From contig JALGSU010000020.1 in the NCBI GenBank assembly GCA_029821735.1, positions 101,874 to 165,873 of the forward strand: a DNA stretch of 64,000 nucleotides, written 5' to 3'. A model generated the notes under the pieces. That model saw nothing but the letters and a program-made list of their open reading frames with translations, did not search any database and was not told the origin of the DNA. Every line of letters begins with the position of its first letter. Positions within the stretch are counted from its first letter, which is position 1. This stretch comes from Candidatus Zipacnadia bacterium. Lineage in GTDB: Bacteria; Armatimonadota; Zipacnadia; Zipacnadales; UBA5352. The position numbers and the translations under genes were made by a program. This document shows positions 58,781-64,000 of the stretch, in pieces.

Positions 58781-60892
58781 ATGATGGCTCCAAGGAGGAG
58801 AGCTTACGCGGCTCTGGCGGTGATCGCCGGTCTGCTGATCGGACTGGCCGCGCCCTGCCATGCGTACATCGGCCCGGGCGCGGGGATGGTCTTCCTGTCG
58901 TCATTCCTCGCGATCTTCCTGGCATTCGTGCTGGCAATCGTCCTGATCGTGCTCGGGGTGTTCCGATGGTTTCTCGGGCTCTTCCGCGGTCAGAAGGGGC
59001 ATAAGAACGCGAAGACGCGCCGGGTGGTGGTGATCGGGCTCGACGGCTGCTCGCCGCTGATCATGGAGCGGATGATGGGCGAGGGGAAGCTCCCGAACTT
59101 CTCAGAGCTGCGCGAGAGCGGCGAGTTCCGGCCGCTGCGCACGACCTGCCCGCCCATCTCCCCGGTCGCGTGGTCGACCTTCGCCACCGGCACCAACCCG
59201 GGCAAGCACAACATCTTCGACTTCCTCCGCCGCAACCCGTCCAACTACCAGCTTGAGCTGTCCTCAACGCGCATCCGTGAGGGGACGAAGAATGTGGGCG
59301 TGGGCCCGCTGAGAATTGAGCGCGCCTGTACCAACGTCGAACTGGAGCAGAAGGGCAAGGCGTTCTGGGAGATCCTCGGCGAGAACGACATCTTCAGTGC
59401 CGTGATGCGCGTGCCGATCACCTACCCGCCGCCCGACTTCAAGGGCGTCGCGCTGGCTGGAATGTGTGCGCCTGACCTGCTCGGGACGCAGGGCACGTTC
59501 GCGTACTACACAACCGAAGAGGACGAAGTCGCCAGCTACGAGAGCGGGCTGGCCTCGCTGCTGCGAAGCGACGGCAACGGGTTGATCTCCGGCGAGATCC
59601 GCGGGCCGGAGAACCCGGCCTCGGCGGATCATGAGCCACTGACGCTGCCGTTCACTCTGAGGACCAACCGTGAGGGAGGTCCGGCGACGCTGACGCTGCA
59701 GGGCGAGCGGCTGAAGCTGAAGGTGGGCGAGTACACGGACTGGGTGCCGGTGAGCTTCCGCGCGGGGATGCTGAACAGGATCAAGGGCATCACGCGCTTC
59801 CTGCTGCTAGAGAACAACTCCAAGGTGCGGTTGTACCAGCTTCCGCTGAACATTGATCCGGCGAGCCCGAGCATGCCGATCGCCTCCCCGCTGATCTTCT
59901 CGACCTACCTGCAGAAGGCGCATGGCTACTTCTCCACGCTGGGGCTGGCGGAGGATACGTGGGGCCTCAACGAGGGCATCCTGACGGACGAGGCGTTCAT
60001 CAAGCAGTGCTACCTGTTCCACCACGAGCGCCGCAAGCTGCTCTTCGACATGCTCGACAAGGTGCGCGACGGCGCCGTGGTCTTCGTCTTCGACATCACC
60101 GACCGCATCCAGCATATGTTCCTCGGGCGGCGTGGCTACGGTGGCGACGCCTACGGCGACACGCCGGAGGTCGTCGAAGACGTGTACAGGACCGCTGATG
60201 AGCTGATCGGGAAGGTCAGGGCGAAGCTCGATGACAACACGATCCTGATGGTCATGTCCGACCACGGCTTTGGGACCTTCAACCGCTGCATGGACCTGAA
60301 CCGCTGGCTGTACGAGCACGACTACCTCGCGCTCGACGGTGAGGGTGGCATCGACTGGTCGAGCACCCGCGCGTACTCCATGGGCCTGGCGGGCATGTAC
60401 ATCAACGTGCAGGGCCGCGAGGCCGAGGGCATCGTCCGTCCGGAGAAGGCGGACGCGCTGCGCCGGGAGATCGCGCAGAAGCTGGAGGAGGACGTGGACC
60501 CGGAGACCGGCGACTGCCCGGTGCGACAGGTCTTCGAGGCGAGGGATATCTACAGCGGGCTCTACGCGGAGGACGGGTCGGATCTGATCGTCGGCTGGTC
60601 GCAGGGCTACCGCAACTCGTGGGACTCGGTGGTGGGGAAGGTCGGCGAGGCGGCCTACTACGACAACCCCAAGCCCTGGGCGGCAGATCACTGCCTACAC
60701 CCGGCCGAGGTGCCGGGCGTGTTCTTCTGCAACAGGAGAGTTGACGCTGACGACGTGTGGATTGGCGACATCGGGCCGACCGTGCTGGACCTGCTGGGCG
60801 TGGAGAGGCCAGAGACGATGGACGGGCGGACACTGGAACTGAAGGAAATCGACGGCGCGGACGCAGCGCACAGGGACGGTACTGATGAGTGA
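58781..60892 (+). CDS. Membrane-anchored type I phosphodiesterase/nucleotide-pyrophosphatase-like protein
   Basis: The 703-residue protein has a basic N-terminus and a first hydrophobic segment (9-28), then a second (35-66). A catalytic domain of the alkaline-phosphatase superfamily follows: VVVIGLDGCS (82-91) and SPVAWSTFATGTNPGKHN, with the Ser/Thr nucleophile near 132-133. Further motifs are FDITDRIQH and VMSDHGFGTF, and the final AADHCLHPAEVPGVFF. Relatives cleave phosphodiester or pyrophosphate bonds, and the substrate here is unknown. Motif by motif it matches the next gene, which it overlaps by eight bases, so the two are tandem paralogues made together. The gap of 221 bases upstream contains no gene. 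Confidence 0.88.
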   Translation: MMAPRRRAYAALAVIAGLLIGLAAPCHAYIGPGAGMVFLSSFLAIFLAFVLAIVLIVLGVFRWFLGLFRGQKGHKNAKTRRVVVIGLDGCSPLIMERMMGEGKLPNFSELRESGEFRPLRTTCPPISPVAWSTFATGTNPGKHNIFDFLRRNPSNYQLELSSTRIREGTKNVGVGPLRIERACTNVELEQKGKAFWEILGENDIFSAVMRVPITYPPPDFKGVALAGMCAPDLLGTQGTFAYYTTEEDEVASYESGLASLLRSDGNGLISGEIRGPENPASADHEPLTLPFTLRTNREGGPATLTLQGERLKLKVGEYTDWVPVSFRAGMLNRIKGITRFLLLENNSKVRLYQLPLNIDPASPSMPIASPLIFSTYLQKAHGYFSTLGLAEDTWGLNEGILTDEAFIKQCYLFHHERRKLLFDMLDKVRDGAVVFVFDITDRIQHMFLGRRGYGGDAYGDTPEVVEDVYRTADELIGKVRAKLDDNTILMVMSDHGFGTFNRCMDLNRWLYEHDYLALDGEGGIDWSSTRAYSMGLAGMYINVQGREAEGIVRPEKADALRREIAQKLEEDVDPETGDCPVRQVFEARDIYSGLYAEDGSDLIVGWSQGYRNSWDSVVGKVGEAAYYDNPKPWAADHCLHPAEVPGVFFCNRRVDADDVWIGDIGPTVLDLLGVERPETMDGRTLELKEIDGADAAHRDGTDE

Positions 60893-62897
60893 TGAGAAGG
60901 CGAAGGACGGGCTGACGCGTCGGGACTTCCTGAGGCGCGCGGCGGCGGGGGCCGGCGCGCTGGCAGTCGGCGGCTTGACGTTGCCGGGTTGCTCGCGCAG
61001 CCTGTCCAGGATGCCGTCGCTGAGCGGTCGCAAGGCGCTGGTGCTGGGCTTCGACGGTCTGGACCCGGGCATAGTGGGCGAGTTGGTGCGCGGCGGGCAG
61101 CTGCCGAATATGGCGAGGCTGGCGAAGATGGGCGGCTTTAGCAGGCTCCGCTCATCGAGCCCGCCCCAGAGCCCCGTGGCTTGGGCCAGCTTCATCACCG
61201 GCATGGACCCCGGCGGTCACGCGATCTTCGACTTCATCCATCGCGACCCGCGCAGCTACGGGCCCTACCTCTCGACCTCCTCGACCGAGGCGTCCGGGCG
61301 CATCATCCGGCTCGGGGACTTCCGGGTGCCGCTGTCTGGCGGCGAGGTGACGCTCAACCGCAAGGGCCGGGCGTTCTGGAACGTGATGGCCGACCACGGT
61401 GTGCCGGCAACGATCTACAGGATCCCCTCGAACTTCCCGCCTGAGCCCTCGACGCAGCGCACGATCTCGGACCTCGGGACCCCCGACCTGCAGGGCTCCT
61501 ACGGGCACTTCTCGTTCTTCACCGCCGAGCTGGCCGACACCTATGGCGACGACATCTCCGGCGGCAGCGTCTACCACATCGAGGTGCGGGGCGGCGTCGG
61601 CGAGGGCGAGATCATTGGCCCGGAGAACGCCTTCAGGGCGTCGGTGGACTACGCGAAAGTCCCGTTCAAGGTCTACGTGGACAGTGCAAACCCCGTGGCC
61701 CGCGTGGACATAGAGGGCCAGCGGATGCTGCTGCGCGAGGGCGAGTGGAGCGACTGGGCGAGGGTCACATTCAGCCTCGTCCGTGGCGTCGCCTCCACCC
61801 CCGGCATCCTGCGTTTCTACCTCAAGTCCACGAGACCGCTGCGGCTCTACGTCTCTCCCGTGAATATCGACCCGCGGGACCCCGCCCTCCCGATCAGCAC
61901 GCCCGACAACTACGCGGCTGAGCTTGCGCAGGCTACCGGGGACTTCTACACACAGGGGATGGCCGAGGACACCAAGGCGCTCTCACAGGGCATCCTTGAC
62001 GACGAGGACTTCATCTCGCAGGGGCGGATGATCCAGGCGGAGCGCGAAAGGGCCTTTGACTACGAGCTCGAGCGCTTCGAGGACGGTTTGCTCTTCGGGT
62101 ACTTCTCGGCTTCGGACCTCCCGGTGCATATGTTCTACCGCGCAATCGACCCGAAGAGTCCGCTGTGGACACCGAAGCTTGCCGAGGAGCACGGGGACGT
62201 CGTCCGGCACATCTACGCGCGGCTCGACGGCGTACTGGGCCGGGCGATGGAGCAGGTGGGCGATGACGCACTGGTAATGGTCATATCCGACCACGGTTTC
62301 TCGCCCTATCGCCGTTCGTTCGACCCCAACGGCTGGCTGGTGGAAAACGGGTATCTGAACGTTGACGAGGGAGATGGTCCGGCGCTCAGCCGCGCGGACT
62401 GGGCGCTCAGCAAAGCCTATGGGATGGGCTTCAATGGTCTCTACGTCAACGAGGTGGGCCGCGAAGCCGAGGGCTCGGTCTCACCCGGGCCGGCGAAGGA
62501 CAAGCTGGTGGAGGAGATCCGGGCGAAGCTCGCCGAAGTGCGGGACGCGGCCACCGGTGAGAAGGTCTTCATGCAGGTGCGGCGGACCGCGGACTACCTC
62601 GACCGTCCGCCCAGGGATGTCGCGCCCGACCTGGTCCTGGGCTACGCACGGGGCTACCGGGGCTCGTGGGAGACCGCGATCGGGGAGATGGCCGAGAGCG
62701 TTTGCATGGACAACACGGACAAGTGGAGCGGCGACCACTGCATGGACCAGGACGCGGTGCCCGGCACGCTGATCTGCAACCAGGAGATTGTCTCCGACGA
62801 TCCGTCGCTGATGGACCTGGCGCCGACGCTGCTGCGTTACTTCGACATCACACCGCCGACGGAGATGCGGGGAAAGCCCGTGCTGGGGCCGGCGTGA
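60885..62897 (+). CDS. Tat-exported lipoprotein of the same phosphodiesterase/pyrophosphatase family
   Basis: The 670-residue protein begins with a twin-arginine signal (TRRDFLRR, Arg12-Arg13) and a lipobox LPGC (Cys36), so it should be folded in the cytoplasm, exported by Tat and lipid-anchored. The catalytic domain has LVLGFDGLD (52-60), SPVAWASFITGMDPGGH, VISDHGFSPY and SGDHCMDQDAVPGTLI. Paralogy with the preceding protein is clear along the length (GREAEG near the end of a MGFNGLYVN strand, GYRGSWET, NIDPRDPALPI). ATG 60885 lies inside the upstream gene, indicating coupled translation. The substrate is unknown, and an envelope phosphodiester is likely from location. Confidence 0.9.
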   Translation: MSDEKAKDGLTRRDFLRRAAAGAGALAVGGLTLPGCSRSLSRMPSLSGRKALVLGFDGLDPGIVGELVRGGQLPNMARLAKMGGFSRLRSSSPPQSPVAWASFITGMDPGGHAIFDFIHRDPRSYGPYLSTSSTEASGRIIRLGDFRVPLSGGEVTLNRKGRAFWNVMADHGVPATIYRIPSNFPPEPSTQRTISDLGTPDLQGSYGHFSFFTAELADTYGDDISGGSVYHIEVRGGVGEGEIIGPENAFRASVDYAKVPFKVYVDSANPVARVDIEGQRMLLREGEWSDWARVTFSLVRGVASTPGILRFYLKSTRPLRLYVSPVNIDPRDPALPISTPDNYAAELAQATGDFYTQGMAEDTKALSQGILDDEDFISQGRMIQAERERAFDYELERFEDGLLFGYFSASDLPVHMFYRAIDPKSPLWTPKLAEEHGDVVRHIYARLDGVLGRAMEQVGDDALVMVISDHGFSPYRRSFDPNGWLVENGYLNVDEGDGPALSRADWALSKAYGMGFNGLYVNEVGREAEGSVSPGPAKDKLVEEIRAKLAEVRDAATGEKVFMQVRRTADYLDRPPRDVAPDLVLGYARGYRGSWETAIGEMAESVCMDNTDKWSGDHCMDQDAVPGTLICNQEIVSDDPSLMDLAPTLLRYFDITPPTEMRGKPVLGPA

Positions 62898-62952
62898 GGG
62901 GCACTCGTTGCCCCTGGACGACGACCGCGAACAGCCGCTGGAAGGTAACTCG

Positions 62953-63780
62953 ATGAGCTGGATAGCACTGGGGCTGCGCACAATCGGTCAGTGGCCGGTA
63001 GACGCCTTGATGGCGCTGGGGCAGACGGCCGGGATCGTGCTCATCTCGATCCTGACCGGCGTCGGGGTTATGTTTGCGTTCAAGTACACCGCCAACCCGC
63101 GCGCACTGCGGTCGGCCAAGGACGCCATCCAGTCCGCACTGCTCGGCATCGTGCTCTTCCGCCACGATACCCGCACGATGTTCGCGGAGGAGGGCCGGCT
63201 GGTGCGCGGGTCATTCAGGTACATGCTCGCAGGCCTCAAGCCGCTCGCGTTCGTCATCATTCCTATGGTCGCGATCTTCGCGGCGATCGAGTTGTATGCC
63301 GGCTTCGGGCCGCTCCCGGTCGGGAGTTCCGCCATCGTCACCGCACAGTCCCCCGGTGCCGACCTCGGGCCCCTGGCGGACGCGACGCTCAGCGGCAACG
63401 GCGTCGAGGTGGAGACTGAGCCGCTGCGCATCCCGGCCACGGGCGAGGTCTGCTGGCGTGTCCGGGCCGATGAGCCGGGCGAGCACACACTCACGCTCAG
63501 CGCGGGCGGGCAGACCGTGGATAAGTCGCTGATCGTCGGGGACGACCGGCGCCCGGTGTCGGTCTCTCTGCATCGCGTTCGCGGGGGATTCGAACACGTG
63601 CTGATCCGGAGCGATGAGCCCCTGATCCCCCTTGACGCTCCGGTGGCCGCCATCTCAGTGGACTATCCTGAGACGCTGGTCGACCTGGGGGTGGTCCGCC
63701 TGCACTGGATCTGGGCCACGCTCATCATCGCCACCATAGCCGCCCTGATTGTCAAGCCGATCCTCAAGGTCGAGACATAG
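62953..63780 (+). CDS. Membrane protein with extracytoplasmic beta-domain, linked to the phosphodiesterase pair
   Basis: I use ATG 62953 (GGAAGG upstream) rather than TTG 62908. The 275-residue product has a membrane segment near 15-40 (TAGIVLISILTGVGVMFAF). A conserved-looking amphipathic stretch, YTANPRALRSAKDAIQSALL, follows, then a second membrane segment near 95-115 (PLAFVIIPMVAIFAAIELY). Next is a beta-rich domain of about 130 residues (VCWRVRADEPGEHTLTLSAG), and a last membrane helix near 252-270. No family is certain. The position 55 bases after the Tat-lipoprotein gene suggests an accessory membrane partner. Confidence 0.65.
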   Translation: MSWIALGLRTIGQWPVDALMALGQTAGIVLISILTGVGVMFAFKYTANPRALRSAKDAIQSALLGIVLFRHDTRTMFAEEGRLVRGSFRYMLAGLKPLAFVIIPMVAIFAAIELYAGFGPLPVGSSAIVTAQSPGADLGPLADATLSGNGVEVETEPLRIPATGEVCWRVRADEPGEHTLTLSAGGQTVDKSLIVGDDRRPVSVSLHRVRGGFEHVLIRSDEPLIPLDAPVAAISVDYPETLVDLGVVRLHWIWATLIIATIAALIVKPILKVET

Positions 63781-63885
63781 AGCGCGGCAGAGAGCGGCGG
63801 ATAGCAGCAAGAAACGACATCTATGAAAATGGCGCGCTAGTACCTACTAGACATATTCCGGGTGTTGGTGCATGGTTGTGGCATT

Positions 63886-64000
63886 GTGCCAGCAACAGCG
63901 ACTGTGATCGAGCTGACCGATGCCGAACGGGCCACCCTCGAGAGCTGGGTACGCGCCAGTTCCACTCAGCAACGCATGGTCACGCGCGCACGGGTCATAC
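63886..64000 (+). mobile_element. IS630-family transposase, N-terminus (cut by window end)
   Basis: From GTG 63886 the frame reads VIELTDAERATLESWVRASS then TQQRMVTRARVI, the helix-turn-helix opening of IS630-type transposases. It runs off the window. A near-palindrome at 63837-63850 (CTAGTA-cc-TACTAG) lies about 40 bases upstream and may be part of the element's left end. IS630 elements insert at TA. Confidence 0.8.

Noticed and set aside
1..64000. CRISPR arrays, rRNA genes, prophage structural genes and biosynthetic gene clusters
   Set aside because: No regularly spaced direct repeats, no rRNA-like stretches and no capsid, tail, NRPS or PKS motifs were found on either strand.

Overview
The window is a GC-rich, densely coded piece of a bacterial chromosome. 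Gene content points to an uncultivated, polysaccharide-degrading bacterium. It has many large secreted proteins with carbohydrate-binding or glycosidase-like domains, a copper-amine-oxidase-type stalk domain, DUF4838, DUF4091 and DUF6807 proteins, RNase J, and a compact dapB-asd-dapA cluster. This mix is familiar from Armatimonadota-like and Planctomycetes-like genomes, but no rRNA or marker here settles the phylum, so the placement is a guess.

Layout. 1-2 kb: the tail of an unknown gene, a DNA methyltransferase that has lost its cofactor-binding motif, and a radical-SAM protein. 2-28 kb: a glycan-utilisation region. It holds a propeller glycosidase-like protein, a rhamnogalacturonan-lyase-like protein (PcRGLX/YetA type), a TIM-barrel glycosidase-like protein, a ferredoxin-nitroreductase fusion, DUF4838, a PAP2 phosphatase, a BrnT/BrnA toxin-antitoxin pair with a clear promoter and operator, a UROD-like protein, DUF6807, two CBM9-type proteins, a GNAT enzyme, an amidohydrolase, an ADP-ribosylglycohydrolase, a GH32-like propeller and a cupin. 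28-32 kb: RNase J and a lone DUF262/DUF1524 (GmrSD-like) defence gene. 32-35.4 kb: a sugar-phosphate module (split transketolase, RpiB-like isomerase, frameshifted TauE/SafE exporter and the C-terminal stump of an iron-containing alcohol dehydrogenase). 35.5-44.5 kb: a frameshifted stalk-domain protein, a carboxypeptidase-regulatory-repeat protein, type-4 uracil-DNA glycosylase, dapA, asd, dapB and pnp, the last with its Shine-Dalgarno inside a hairpin. 44.6-49.7 kb: two more secreted glycosidase-like proteins that converge with no gap.

49.8-56.4 kb is the accessory part: an initiator tRNA gene with its own promoter, a GIY-YIG endonuclease gene ending inside a duplicated, altered 3' part of that tRNA, a tyrosine recombinase, a propeller fragment, a secreted glycosidase-like gene, an IS3 transposase remnant and a dead GT39-type glycosyltransferase. 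56.4-63.8 kb holds three alkaline-phosphatase-superfamily enzymes (one membrane sulfatase-like protein and two tandem paralogues with different export signals) plus a membrane protein. This is probably an envelope-modification locus and is one of the two best candidates for something undescribed. The other is the tRNA/GIY-YIG arrangement. The right edge cuts an IS630-type transposase.

Several genes carry single-base frameshifts or in-frame deletions. Some may be real decay and some may be assembly errors; read mapping would separate them.
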